The notes: generated by a model not told the origin, from the sequence alone. A stretch of 64,000 bases of DNA from an uncultured Ilumatobacter sp. (GCA_937905835.1 CALCXK010000054.1:4769-68768); one strand, 5' to 3'; shown: positions 17,490 to 26,662, counted from the first letter of the stretch. Program-made: numbers and translations.

Positions 17490-18689
17490 ATGCAGGACCG
17501 GCTTCCAATCAGTCGACAGGTTGTTCGAATCGCGATTGGCATGTTCGTCGTCGCGTACGGCACGAACGTGTCGACGCCGTTCCTCGTGCTCTACAAGGAT
17601 CGCCTCGAATTGTCAGCGTCGCAAACGATGGCGATTTTTGTCGTGTACGTCGTGGGCATTCTCGCCAGCCTCGTGCTCGGTGGGGTGCTCTCTGATCGTT
17701 TCGGTCGCCGGCCGATTGTGCTGCCGATGATGGCGCTGTCGGGGATCGCCTCGGTCGGCATGATCTTCGGGCGCGACGAGTTCATAGCTCTGCTCGTCAG
17801 CCGGCTCGTGCTGGGGGCAGCCAGCGGCGCGGTGCTCGGTGTCGGAGCAGCGTGGTTGCTCGAGTTGTTTGGCCCGGGCAACGAACATCGCGCTGCGCTC
17901 ACGACGACCTTGGTGTCGTTCGGTGGCTTCGGTGGAGGGGCGCCAGTCTCGGCACTCTTCTACTGGTTGCTTCCGGCGCCGCTGGTGCTCCCGTTCCTGC
18001 TGCATGTGGTCGCGGTCGTCGGTGCCCTCGTCGTTGTCTGGCCGGTCCGTGAAACACATCGAGCAAAACCAGGCCATCGCATCAGGCCATCGTTCGGTGT
18101 CCCGGTTGCTGCGCGCCGTGCGTTCCTGCTGGTGATCCTTCCGGCAGTGATCTGGATGTTCGCGTTTCCCTCGTTGGGGTTCGCGTTGTTCCCGGTGTTG
18201 ATCAGCGACGCAGTCGAGGGTGGCGAGGTGGCGATTGCCGCTGCCGCCGGAGCCATCACCGCGTGGGGCGGCCTTGGTGCGAAGCCGATCGTCGGGCGCC
18301 TCGGTGGTCGGGTGGCGCTCCCCGTCGGAATGGCGTGCGGCACCCTTGGGTACTTGGTCGGCACGATTGCATTTGCAACAGATCTTTGGCCGCTCGTGCT
18401 GGTTGCTGCACCGCTGCTCGGTGTGGCGTCGGGGGTGATCACGATGTCGTGCCTGGCGCTCGCCGGAGGAATGGCGACGAGCGAGCAGCGCGGCTCGCTG
18501 ACCTCGACGGTGTACCTGCTCGGCTATCCCGGAATGACCATGCCGCTTATCGTCACGTCGATTGGCTCGGCGCTCACGATCTCGACCGCGCTGGTGATTG
18601 TCACCATCGTGGCAGGGGTCGCCACGGTGTTCGTCTTCTTTGCGGGGATGCGTTCAGGGGCACTGACCGTTGGCAACGCCGCCGACTGA
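17490..18689 (+). CDS. MFS transporter
   Basis: The 399-residue protein has about twelve hydrophobic helices and the MFS loop 2-3 motif GGVLSDRFGRRPIVLP (the classic GxxxDRxGRR). The second half repeats a weaker form around GAKPIVGRLGGRVALP. It is an inner-membrane secondary transporter, probably a drug or metabolite exporter. The last 36 bp overlap the convergent protease gene. The specificity is unknown. Confidence 0.9.
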   Translation: MQDRLPISRQVVRIAIGMFVVAYGTNVSTPFLVLYKDRLELSASQTMAIFVVYVVGILASLVLGGVLSDRFGRRPIVLPMMALSGIASVGMIFGRDEFIALLVSRLVLGAASGAVLGVGAAWLLELFGPGNEHRAALTTTLVSFGGFGGGAPVSALFYWLLPAPLVLPFLLHVVAVVGALVVVWPVRETHRAKPGHRIRPSFGVPVAARRAFLLVILPAVIWMFAFPSLGFALFPVLISDAVEGGEVAIAAAAGAITAWGGLGAKPIVGRLGGRVALPVGMACGTLGYLVGTIAFATDLWPLVLVAAPLLGVASGVITMSCLALAGGMATSEQRGSLTSTVYLLGYPGMTMPLIVTSIGSALTISTALVIVTIVAGVATVFVFFAGMRSGALTVGNAAD

Positions 18690-19406
18690 TCGATCCGCGA
18701 TCAGTTCGCGGAGCTCCGTGTCGTCGGTCGCGAAGCCGACGGCCTTTCGGTCTTTGGAGGTCGCGTAGATGATGCCGATCACCTCGCCGCTGGCGTTGAC
18801 GACGGGCCCGCCCGATTGGCCAACGATCACATCCCCGTCGAATTCGAGACCTGTGCGCTGCACGACCTCGTCCGTGTAGATGTCTTCGATGTTGATCTTC
18901 AGCAGCCGCGTGACACCGACAAGCTGGTGCGTGACGCCGTCGGAACGGCGCCAGGTGATCAAGGTCGCGGGTCCAACCCGAGCGGTGCCGATGCCGAGGG
19001 GCGGCGCAGTGAGCGTCGGGACGTCGAGCAGTGCCAGGTCGCTGTCTTTGTCGAAGCTGGTGACGGACGCGAGGTGTTCCTCGCCATCAGCATCGACGAC
19101 AATGAGCATCGATGCGCCGCGGACCGTGTGCGCGGCGGTCGCCACCTGACCGGAACGCTCGACCACGACCCCACTCCCGAGGCTGGCAACCAAGCTGCAG
19201 CCTTCTGCGATGACCCCGACGCCACTCGCCGCGAGGGCTGCCGGCTCGGCAACGGCTGACTCGACGGGACCTGACCCTGAGGTGGTGTCAGGCATGTCTG
19301 AACCATCGGCGGCGCAGCCTGTCAGCGCGAGCAGCATGGCGAAGAAAGATGCTGCGACCGTTCTGTCTCGCGCTGGTGCACGCGTGCGGAGTGGCCCGGT
19401 ACTCAT
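18654..19406 (-). CDS. Trypsin-like serine protease lipoprotein
   Basis: A 250-residue protein with a lipobox, LLALTGC (Cys31), so it is probably anchored outside the membrane. The chymotrypsin-like triad is visible: ATAAHTV (His93), DKDSDLALLD (Asp123) and GQSGGPV (Ser198). There is no PDZ domain, unlike DegP. It is probably a cell-envelope protease. Its ATG overlaps the stop of the oxidoreductase gene (19403-19406), which would place it at the end of the lacI-oxidoreductase transcript. It overlaps the MFS gene by 36 bp. Confidence 0.85.
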   Translation of the reverse strand: MSTGPLRTRAPARDRTVAASFFAMLLALTGCAADGSDMPDTTSGSGPVESAVAEPAALAASGVGVIAEGCSLVASLGSGVVVERSGQVATAAHTVRGASMLIVVDADGEEHLASVTSFDKDSDLALLDVPTLTAPPLGIGTARVGPATLITWRRSDGVTHQLVGVTRLLKINIEDIYTDEVVQRTGLEFDGDVIVGQSGGPVVNASGEVIGIIYATSKDRKAVGFATDDTELRELIADRSVGGVANGQCP

Positions 19407-20527
19407 CTGGCGTCGAGCAGGCGTCCATCGGTTGCTGCGCTGGTGGCTGCCAATTCGAGTAGGTGCTGCACTCGGGCGCCTTCGGCGAGATCCGGAGCGA
19501 GCTCGCTACTGATCGGAACACCGTCGCGCACGGCATCGACCCACTCGCCGATCATCGCCCGATTAATGCGGAACACATCGCGATAGGTGTCATGGACGCG
19601 ATCTCGGCGCGCCTCGCCCCAAATGTCGTCGGGGATCGGCATCAGCTGCGTTGGTCCGGTGGCTCCGGCTGCAAGGCCGCGTACTTCCTGCACCGTCGAC
19701 CAGTCATTGAGTGAATAGACGGTGCCGTTGGTGCCGTGGAGATCGAGGTGATGCGTCTGCCCGAAGTCGGTGCCTTCCCAGCAGACAGCACTGACCTGGA
19801 GCGTGCCGTATGCGCCGTTCTCGAATCGGACGGTCATTTGCGCTGAGTCTTCGCCACGGGCGTAGTCCGAGCCGTCAGGCCGGAGTTGTCGATCGACGAA
19901 TGTGGAACTGATGCACCCGATCTCGGTCACGTCGCCGAGTAGCCAACGTGCGACGTGCAACCAGTGAGAACCCAGGTCGCCGAGCACGCCTGACCCTGCG
20001 AGTTCGGTGTTGAAGCGCCAGCTGTACTCGCCGTCCCGGGCGAAGCCGGTGAAGTAGCGAATGTTCAGGTGGAACGGCTGGCCCACGAAGCCGTTGTCGA
20101 TCAGACGTTTCACGTACTGGAAGTTCGGCATGTACCGATAGGTGAATGGGACGAGAGTGGTCGTGCCCGATGTTGCCGCTGCGTCGGCCATTGCCTGTGC
20201 CGCAGCGGCGGATGTGGCGAGCGGCTTTTCACACAGGACGTGCAAGCCACGTTTGAGAGCGAGCAGCGTGAGCGGTTCGTGGCTGTCGTTCGAGGTCGCG
20301 ATGATCACAGCATCGAGCCGTTCGGGGTCGAGAAACTCGTCGCTGTCGACGGTCCACCACGGCACGCTCCACGCGGCAGCGAGCGCCTCGGCCTTGGCCG
20401 AGGTTCGGCCGCAAAGCCCGACGATCTCGACGTTGGGATGCGCCGCGAGCGCCGGCAGATACATCGAGTCGGCCCACCAACTGGTGCCGAGCACGCCAAC
20501 GCGGACAGGGGAGTGTGATGTGGTCAT
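19403..20527 (-). CDS. Gfo/Idh/MocA family oxidoreductase
   Basis: A 374-residue NAD(P)-dependent dehydrogenase. It has the Rossmann start VRVGVLGTSWWADSMYLPAL and the catalytic-lysine motif CEKPLATSAA. Downstream, VLGDLGSHWLHVARWL carries the active-site histidine of the family. Together with the repressor gene beside it and the inositol operon opposite, it probably oxidises an inositol stereoisomer or derivative. It is one of three such enzymes in this locus. The start is 44 bp after the lacI-type stop. Confidence 0.85.
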   Translation of the reverse strand: MTTSHSPVRVGVLGTSWWADSMYLPALAAHPNVEIVGLCGRTSAKAEALAAAWSVPWWTVDSDEFLDPERLDAVIIATSNDSHEPLTLLALKRGLHVLCEKPLATSAAAAQAMADAAATSGTTTLVPFTYRYMPNFQYVKRLIDNGFVGQPFHLNIRYFTGFARDGEYSWRFNTELAGSGVLGDLGSHWLHVARWLLGDVTEIGCISSTFVDRQLRPDGSDYARGEDSAQMTVRFENGAYGTLQVSAVCWEGTDFGQTHHLDLHGTNGTVYSLNDWSTVQEVRGLAAGATGPTQLMPIPDDIWGEARRDRVHDTYRDVFRINRAMIGEWVDAVRDGVPISSELAPDLAEGARVQHLLELAATSAATDGRLLDAR

Positions 20528-20571
20528 GGTGGTCTCTTCTCGATACGCGTGCGTGTGCTGGGAGTGGGTTG

Positions 20572-21576
20572 TCAGTCGACCGGTGGAGGGCCACTCGTCG
20601 ACCGGCAGATGAGTTCGGGTTCGGCGACGTGGTGAGTTGCTTTTGTCCGGTTGCCGTCGAGGCGTTCCAGCAGCAGGTCGATGGCCGCGCGGCCCAGTTC
20701 TTCGGTCGGCTGATTGATGGTGGTCAGCGATACGTGGTGCATCGCGGCGAGTGCGGTGTTGTCGTAGCCGACGATCGACACGTCTCCGGGAACATCGAAC
20801 CCGAGATCTTCGACGACGTCGAGGGCACCGACTGCGCTCAGATCGTTCCCTGCGAAGATCGCAGTGGGACGACGAACGTATTGCATGAGCGTTTGTGCGG
20901 CCTGCCGCCCGCCCGCTTCGCTGAAATCGCCGCGGACGACGTGGATATGTTCGCCGAGGCCACGTGCACGCATTGCTGAGCGGTAGCCGGCCCGGCGCTC
21001 GATGACACCGGCGCCGCGGCCGCCGTCGATGTGGGCGATGCGTTGGTGGCCGAGGTCTGCGAGGTGATCGACGACGAGCCGGGCGCCGACCTGGTCGTCT
21101 GTGTTCGCCGTGTCGAAGACCTCGCTCGATGATGTCCGGCCGACGACGACGACCGGCGCGGTTCGAGACGTGCGTTCGAGCAGATCGTCGCTGAGCATCG
21201 AACCGGCGATCACGAGGCCGTCGGCACGGAACTGGAGGAAGGTTTCGACTGACCGCTCCTCGCCGAGTTGGGAATGGCTGCCGTTTCCGATCAGGAGCCG
21301 GTAGCCGTTGTCGTCGGCAGCGGCCTGCGCACCGTCAACGATCTCTGCGAAGAACGGGTTGTGGAGGTCGTTGAGCACGATGCCGATGGTCTGGGTTCGT
21401 CGAGACGCCAGATTTCGTGCCAAGACATTGGGGCGGTAGCCGAGTTCGTCGGCAGCGGCGAGGACGAGCTGGCGCCTGTAGTCGCTGACATTCGGGGCGT
21501 CGCGCATGACCAGTGAGACGAGCGCTGTCGACACACCCGCGAGTTCTGCCACCTGTTGCATCGTCGGCTGTGCCAC
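20572..21576 (-). CDS. LacI family transcriptional repressor
   Basis: A 334-residue repressor. The N-terminal helix-turn-helix is TMQQVAELAGVSTALVSLVMRD, followed by a hinge NLASRRTQTIGIVLNDLHNPFFAEI. A periplasmic-binding-protein-like sensor domain ends FDVPGDVSIVGYDNTALAAMHHVSLTTINQP. The start is GTG 21576, preceded by a good GGGAGGTGG ribosome-binding site; upstream codons are not family-like. It is divergent from the inositol operon, and the palindrome at 21710-21725 lies between the two, so it probably represses that operon until an inositol-derived ligand binds. Confidence 0.92.
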   Translation of the reverse strand: MAQPTMQQVAELAGVSTALVSLVMRDAPNVSDYRRQLVLAAADELGYRPNVLARNLASRRTQTIGIVLNDLHNPFFAEIVDGAQAAADDNGYRLLIGNGSHSQLGEERSVETFLQFRADGLVIAGSMLSDDLLERTSRTAPVVVVGRTSSSEVFDTANTDDQVGARLVVDHLADLGHQRIAHIDGGRGAGVIERRAGYRSAMRARGLGEHIHVVRGDFSEAGGRQAAQTLMQYVRRPTAIFAGNDLSAVGALDVVEDLGFDVPGDVSIVGYDNTALAAMHHVSLTTINQPTEELGRAAIDLLLERLDGNRTKATHHVAEPELICRSTSGPPPVD

Positions 21577-21665
21577 GTTCCACCTCCCCTTTTTGTTTCT
21601 GCGCGTTGGCGTGCGTCTCTGTTCGTGACCGGTCGCCCGACATCGGAGTCGAGCGCGTGTTCCCC

Positions 21666-21695
21666 TTGACAAGGCGTTGTGCCTCCGGTCATAGT
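21666..21695 (+). promoter_or_regulatory. Promoter of the inositol operon
   Basis: A consensus -35 TTGACA (21666-21671) is followed after 18 bp by CATAGT (21690-21695), four of six to the -10 consensus. Transcription would start near 21702, about 100 bp before iolE and just before the palindromic operator. Confidence 0.55.
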
Positions 21696-21709
21696 AGGGA
21701 CACTCTATT

Positions 21710-21725
21710 ATTAGAGCGCTCTAAT
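21710..21725. promoter_or_regulatory. LacI-type operator, 16-bp perfect palindrome
   Basis: ATTAGAGCGCTCTAAT is perfectly symmetric with a central CG pair inside GCGC, as in LacI/GalR-family operators. It lies just downstream of the predicted start of the inositol operon and between it and the lacI-type gene, the classic position for repression. Confidence 0.7.
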
Positions 21726-21800
21726 CCACTTTCGTCAAGTTGCCCGTTCCAAGCATGAGCTTGAACTCGTCTTGGCGAATTCCTCAAAGGGACCACACCA

Positions 21801-22712
21801 ATGTCGATCATGCGGCGCCTCGCAGGTGCACCCATTTCTTGGGGCGTCTGCGAAGTCCCCGGTTGGGGAATCGAACTGTCACCCGATCGGGTGCTCGGCG
21901 AGATGCGCCAGCTTGGCCTGTCGGCCACCGAACTTGGTTCCGATGGCTACTTACCGACCGACCCGGCCGAACTGAAAGATCTCTGTCAGCAGTATGACCT
22001 GATGATGATCGGCGGCTTCGTTCCTGTGGTCATCCACGAGCGGAGTCAAGAGCAGGCAACAATCGACGCAACACATCGTGCGGCCAAATTACTGTCCGCT
22101 GCGGGCGGTACAATCTTCGTCTCCTCACCCGTCACCGACTGGAACTGGGGCCCGCGCCGCGAACTCGATTCGTCTGATTGGCAACATAGTGCCAAGATGT
22201 TGGCAGTTATTGACGACATTCTGGGGGAGTACGGCATGACGCAGGCAATGCATCCGCATCTGCGCACCATCGTGGAAACCCGCGAGGACATCCTCAACGT
22301 GCTCGAACACTCTGACGTTGGCTGGACCTTCGACATGGGCCACATGCAGATTGGTGGCATGGACCCGATGGAATTCCTCGACGTTGCGTTCGATCGAATC
22401 AAGCACGTCCACCTGAAAGACGTCGTGATGGACAAGGCCATGCCGGTCCTGCGTCATGAGCAGTCGATCATGGAGGGTGTGCAGGCCGGGATGTTCTGCA
22501 ACCTGGGACGCGGCGATGTCCCCATCGGTGCGATCGTCACCGAACTCGAAGCTCGCGGGTACGACCAATGGTACGTACTCGAACAAGACGCTGCCATCAC
22601 CTCGGATGAACCCGAGGTCGGTGCCGGCCCCATTCTCGATGTTCTCTCGAGCATCGAGTTCCTCGAGTCGGTTGAGGCATTCGCCTCGACCGATGAGGGA
22701 ATCCACACCTAA
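21801..22712 (+). CDS. iolE: Inosose dehydratase-like sugar phosphate isomerase/epimerase (IolE/MocC type)
   Basis: A 303-residue TIM-barrel protein. GAPISWGVCEVPGWG is the typical IolE start. AMHPHLRTIVETREDI, WTFDMGHMQIGG and HVHLKDV supply metal-binding His/Asp/Glu, and the C-terminal YVLEQDAA the last Glu. IolE dehydrates scyllo-inosose to trihydroxycyclohexanedione; the rhizopine protein MocC is in the same family. First gene of the operon, with AAAGGGA as ribosome-binding site. It could alternatively act as an inosose isomerase. Confidence 0.82.
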   Translation: MSIMRRLAGAPISWGVCEVPGWGIELSPDRVLGEMRQLGLSATELGSDGYLPTDPAELKDLCQQYDLMMIGGFVPVVIHERSQEQATIDATHRAAKLLSAAGGTIFVSSPVTDWNWGPRRELDSSDWQHSAKMLAVIDDILGEYGMTQAMHPHLRTIVETREDILNVLEHSDVGWTFDMGHMQIGGMDPMEFLDVAFDRIKHVHLKDVVMDKAMPVLRHEQSIMEGVQAGMFCNLGRGDVPIGAIVTELEARGYDQWYVLEQDAAITSDEPEVGAGPILDVLSSIEFLESVEAFASTDEGIHT

Positions 22713-22724
22713 CAAGGGGAGAAC

Positions 22725-23750
22725 ATGAAGACATCAAAGAAGCTGCTGGCACTCCTGCCAGCCATCGCACTCGTCGCCGCATCCTGCGGTAGCTCCGACA
22801 ACAGCAGTGAGGCAACCAATGCTCCGGCAGATTCGGAAGCACCCGCTGCTACCGAGGCTCCTGAAGAGGTCGATCAGACCCAGGCCGGCGATCTCACGTT
22901 CCACATGATCACGCACTCCGACGACGGCCCGTTCTGGTCCGTACTGAAGCGTGGCGCAGACGCAGCCGCCGCCGACCTCGGTGTCACACTCGTCTGGAAG
23001 CCAGGCGTCAACGACGCACAGGTCATGGTCCAAGACATCGAAGCTGCGATCGCAGAAGGCTCCGACGGCATCGCCGCATCGCTGCCCGACCCCGACGCAC
23101 TCGTTGGCCCGCTCCAGGGAGCCGTTGCAGCTGGCGTCCCGGTCATCACGCTCAACTCGGGCTCGAACGACTACCAGGAAATCGGCGCGCTGACGCACGT
23201 TGGACAGAGCGAAGTCATCGCCGGCAACGGCGCAGGCAAGCGTTTCAACGACGCTGGCGCGACCAAGATCCTCTGTGGTCAGCAGGAGCAGGGCAACGTT
23301 GCCCTGACCGAGCGCTGTGAAGGCCTCGCCGAGACCTTCGACGGCGAAGTCGTCATTGCATTCATGGGTCTCGATGCCGACACGACGGAGCAGCAGAACA
23401 CGATCAACGCTGCTCTGGCGGCCGACACCGACATCGACGGCTTCATGGGCGTCGGCCCGGTCATCACCCTCTCGGGCCTGCGAGCAGCGCAGGACCTCGG
23501 TCGGGACCTGACCATCGGTGGATTCGACCTCACGCCGGAATTGATCGGCGAGATCGAGGCCGGCAACATCGCCTTCACCGTCGACCAGCAGCAGTACCTC
23601 CAGGGTTACATGCCCGTCCTGCTTCTGTTCCTCAATGTCACCAACCAGAACACTCTGGGTGGCGGCCTCCCCATCCTCACGGGCCCCGGCTTCGTGACCC
23701 CGGACAACGCTGCAGAGATCCTGGCGCTCAGCGAAGTGGGCACCCGCTGA
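22725..23750 (+). CDS. Sugar/inositol ABC transporter substrate-binding lipoprotein
   Basis: A 341-residue protein with a signal peptide and lipobox LVAASC (Cys21), then a Ser/Ala/Glu-rich linker. The mature part is a periplasmic-binding fold of the ribose/MocB type: LTFHMITHSDDGPFW, EGSDGIAASLPDPDAL, GVPVITLNSGSNDY and TIGGFDLTPE. It binds the imported cyclitol or sugar outside the membrane. A strong AAGGGGAG ribosome-binding site precedes it. A hairpin follows at 23790-23822, which fits higher expression of the binding protein than of the membrane parts. Confidence 0.92.
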   Translation: MKTSKKLLALLPAIALVAASCGSSDNSSEATNAPADSEAPAATEAPEEVDQTQAGDLTFHMITHSDDGPFWSVLKRGADAAAADLGVTLVWKPGVNDAQVMVQDIEAAIAEGSDGIAASLPDPDALVGPLQGAVAAGVPVITLNSGSNDYQEIGALTHVGQSEVIAGNGAGKRFNDAGATKILCGQQEQGNVALTERCEGLAETFDGEVVIAFMGLDADTTEQQNTINAALAADTDIDGFMGVGPVITLSGLRAAQDLGRDLTIGGFDLTPELIGEIEAGNIAFTVDQQQYLQGYMPVLLLFLNVTNQNTLGGGLPILTGPGFVTPDNAAEILALSEVGTR

Positions 23751-23789
23751 TCAATCAGCGATACCTGAAAACCTGAATGAATACTCCGT

Positions 23790-23822
23790 TGTGGGGTGAG
23801 GGCATGCAGCCCTCACCCCACA
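23790..23822. repeat. 14-bp perfect hairpin between binding-protein and permease genes
   Basis: TGTGGGGTGAGGGC and its exact inverse GCCCTCACCCCACA flank a 5-nt loop (ATGCA). It lies 39 bp after the binding-protein stop. No T-run follows, so it is more likely an mRNA-stabilising or partial-termination element than a full terminator. It also argues that the permease starts after it, at GTG 23873. Confidence 0.75.
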
Positions 23823-23872
23823 CCGGTGCACCGCTATCTCTGCGATCGACATCACTGCCTTTTGGGGGACCC

Positions 23873-25816
23873 GTGAGCGAACAAGACACTCCGACCGACG
23901 CGCCGAGTGCCGTTGTCACAACATTGACGGTCGACGCATCCGACTCATTGGCCCCGGCGGTCGACGAGCGACTCCTGTACCGCTCGATCTTCCAGCGACT
24001 CTTCATCCGTCCCGAGGTCGGCGCGATTATCGGAATCGTCGGAATCTGGACGTTTTTCTGGGCCGTTTCCGAGACCTTCGGCACGGTCGGTCAGACCTTC
24101 GGTTGGCTCGACACTGCCTCCACAGTTGGGATCATGGCGGTTGCCGTGTCGATGCTGATGATCGGCGGCGAGTTCGACCTGTCGTCGGGTGCCATGACCG
24201 GCGCCATGGGCATGCTGATCATCTACCTGGTCAAGGAGACCGGTGAACTCGGTGGACGCGGCTTCCCGCTCGTCATCGCCATTCCGATCTCATTGTTGGT
24301 CGCGCTCGGCATCGGTTACGTGAACGGCTTCGTCGTGGAGCGGACCGGCCAGCCAAGTTTCATCATCACGCTCGGTACCTTCTTCGCACTGATCGGCCTC
24401 AAGCTCGGCCTCGCCAAGCGCTTCGTCGGCCAGATCCAAATCGGCCGCACCGACGAAGCGGCCGACTTCGACTTCTTTCGACTGATCTTCGCGGCCGAGT
24501 GGGAGCGCAACGGCCACGAACTCGAAATCCGCGACGCCATCTACATCGGGTGCTTCGCCGCCGGCTGCGTCGTCTTGGCGCTCGCATTCAGCGAGCTGTG
24601 GTTTAAGCGCCGCGAAGACATGCAGCCGGCTGGCCTGGTCATGTTTTTCGTCGGTGCCGGCCTCGGTGTGGGCGGTCTGCTCGGGCTGCACGCAACCGAT
24701 GGCACCGCTGCCAACGCAGCCCTCGTGGCGGTGATGGCCATCGGCGGTTTCGTCGGTCTCTTCGGTTGGGCCACCTGGCGGTACGAGCTGTCCGTCGGTC
24801 ACGGAGCGCTGTCGCTCGATTCCCAGATGCGGCGACGCCTAGGTCTCGGCATGGCTGCGATGGCCCTCAGCTTCATCGTGGCGATCGCTTTCGACTCGTC
24901 GTCAACAAACCAGATCTTCTTCCCCTTCACCACCCAGGGTGTGCGCGTTATCCTGTACCTCTTCCTTGCTGGAATCGGCCTCGGCGTGATCGCGATGGCC
25001 TCACAAGCAGCGCTGTCGGTGAACGCTGCCACCAAGTTCGTGGTGACGTCAATGCTTGTCCTGGCGATCGCCATCGTCGCTCTCACCGTCTTCGTCGACT
25101 CGTCCGACACCAAATTCCGCGGTTCGCTTTTCGGAGTGGTGGTCGCAGCGGCAGTCATGGTCCTCATCTGGGCCGTCCTCACGTTCCGCTTTGAAGAGCG
25201 GCGAACCGCATCGGCACGCGCTGACCGTCTCGGGACGCGGCTGTTGGCGCTCGGCGTGTTGCTGCTGGTTGTTGGTCTCGCATTCCGCATGCTCTTCATT
25301 ACCGCTGAAGAGTTGGTCGCAGGTGTGCCGCCAGCCAAGACCTCTGTGCGACTGCTGTGGTTTATCCTGTTCACGATCGCCATGATGTGGGTGCTGGCCC
25401 GCACTCGGTTCGGCAGTTGGACCTTCGCTGTCGGTGGCAATAAGGAGGCGGCCCGCCAAGTAGGTGTCCCGGCCGGCCGGACCAAGACCCAGCTGTTCAT
25501 GCTGGTGTCGGTCGCCGCTTGGTTCGTTGGGTTGCTCGTCGCGTTCCGTATCAACTCGATCCAGGCCAATAGCGGCGATGGCCAGGAATTCATCTTCATC
25601 ATCGCCGCGGTCGTCGGGGGAACGCTGCTGACTGGCGGCTACGGCACTGCGTTCGGCGGCGCGATCGGCGCGTGCATCCTGTCGATTCCAGCCATCGGAA
25701 TCTCCAGTGCTCGCTGGAATACCGACTGGCGGTTCTTGATCGTCGGCGTCATCTTGCTGCTGGCCGTGGTATCGAACAAGTTCCTCCGGAACAAGGCCGA
25801 AGGGATCCGCCGATGA
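23873..25816 (+). CDS. ABC transporter permease, unusually long (RbsC-like)
   Basis: The 647-residue protein is nearly twice the usual RbsC/MglC length (320-350). The N-terminal half has canonical helices and motifs (SMLMIGGEFDLSSGAM; NGFVVERTGQPSFIITLGT). The C-terminal part has the ATPase-contact loop TRFGSWTFAVGGNKEAARQ and GGTLLTGGYGTAFGGAIGA. Between them, at about residues 205-485, lies an inserted block with roughly seven extra hydrophobic helices. GTG 23873 has GGGGGAC before it and excludes the hairpin region. It carries the substrate through the inner membrane with the adjacent ATPase. Confidence 0.88.
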   Translation: MSEQDTPTDAPSAVVTTLTVDASDSLAPAVDERLLYRSIFQRLFIRPEVGAIIGIVGIWTFFWAVSETFGTVGQTFGWLDTASTVGIMAVAVSMLMIGGEFDLSSGAMTGAMGMLIIYLVKETGELGGRGFPLVIAIPISLLVALGIGYVNGFVVERTGQPSFIITLGTFFALIGLKLGLAKRFVGQIQIGRTDEAADFDFFRLIFAAEWERNGHELEIRDAIYIGCFAAGCVVLALAFSELWFKRREDMQPAGLVMFFVGAGLGVGGLLGLHATDGTAANAALVAVMAIGGFVGLFGWATWRYELSVGHGALSLDSQMRRRLGLGMAAMALSFIVAIAFDSSSTNQIFFPFTTQGVRVILYLFLAGIGLGVIAMASQAALSVNAATKFVVTSMLVLAIAIVALTVFVDSSDTKFRGSLFGVVVAAAVMVLIWAVLTFRFEERRTASARADRLGTRLLALGVLLLVVGLAFRMLFITAEELVAGVPPAKTSVRLLWFILFTIAMMWVLARTRFGSWTFAVGGNKEAARQVGVPAGRTKTQLFMLVSVAAWFVGLLVAFRINSIQANSGDGQEFIFIIAAVVGGTLLTGGYGTAFGGAIGACILSIPAIGISSARWNTDWRFLIVGVILLLAVVSNKFLRNKAEGIRR

Positions 25817-25870
25817 ACGGCGCCGAAGCCCGGACCTCACCAACGCTCGTATCTGAACTGGAGACCAACC

Positions 25871-26662
25871 ATGTCTGAGACGCCACTCCTTCAACTTGAC
25901 AACCTCTCGAAGTTCTACGGCAGCATCACTGCACTCACGGGGGTGAGTACCCAGGTTGCCGCCGGTGAGGTCACCTGCGTGCTTGGCGACAACGGCGCAG
26001 GCAAGTCGACCCTGATCAAGATTCTCGCCGGGGTGCATCGGCAGTCCGAGGGCGCGATCCGGTTGAACGGCGAGGAAGTGATGTTCGACTCGCCGAGAGA
26101 CGCTCTCGGCGCTGGCATCGCGACGGTGTATCAGGATCTCGCGATGGTCCCGATGATGTCGGTGTGGCGCAACTTTTTCCTCGGCTCGGAACCCACCACC
26201 GGTATCGGTCCGCTTCAGTGGATCGACACGAAGAAGGCGAAGCGCATCGCGAGGGAGGAGATGGGCAAGATGGGCATCGACATCCGCGACACCGAGCAAA
26301 CCGTCGGAACGCTGTCGGGTGGCGAACGTCAGTCGGTGGCCATTGCCCGCGCCAGTTACTTCGGTGCCAAACTATTGATCCTTGACGAACCGACCTCAGC
26401 ACTGGGTGTGAGGCAGTCCGGAGTCGTACTGAAGCGAATCGTCGAAGCCCGCGACCAAGGGCTCGCTGTGATCTTCATCACGCACAACCCGCGCCACGCC
26501 TACCCGGTGGGTAACCGCTTCCTGATCCTCAACCGAGGTCGTTCCTTGGGCTCGTTCCACAAGTCGGAGATCTCTGTCGACGAACTGACCCAGAAAATGT
26601 CGGGTGGCGCCGAACTCGAAGCGCTGGAGCACGAACTCCAGGGTTCCGGTACGACAAGTTGA
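25871..26662 (+). CDS. ABC transporter ATP-binding protein
   Basis: A 263-residue single-domain ATPase. Walker A is GDNGAGKST, the Q-loop is VYQDLAMVPMM, the signature is LSGGERQ, and Walker B is LLILDEPTSALG with the H-switch ITHNPRHA. Sugar importers of the RbsA type have two such domains in one chain; here there is one, as in FrcA-type systems, so it would act as a homodimer. It drives import with the binding protein and permease. Its stop overlaps the TTG start of iolC. Confidence 0.95.
   Translation: MSETPLLQLDNLSKFYGSITALTGVSTQVAAGEVTCVLGDNGAGKSTLIKILAGVHRQSEGAIRLNGEEVMFDSPRDALGAGIATVYQDLAMVPMMSVWRNFFLGSEPTTGIGPLQWIDTKKAKRIAREEMGKMGIDIRDTEQTVGTLSGGERQSVAIARASYFGAKLLILDEPTSALGVRQSGVVLKRIVEARDQGLAVIFITHNPRHAYPVGNRFLILNRGRSLGSFHKSEISVDELTQKMSGGAELEALEHELQGSGTTS

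Noticed and set aside
23777..23872. N-terminal extension of the permease (32 codons)
   Set aside because: It would translate the perfect hairpin at 23790-23822 and has no family similarity; GTG 23873 has a good ribosome-binding site.
25049..26299. Minus-strand frame of 416 codons across the permease and ATPase genes
   Set aside because: Low-complexity Arg/His/Asp composition typical of antisense shadows in GC-rich DNA; the plus strand has clear ABC motifs.
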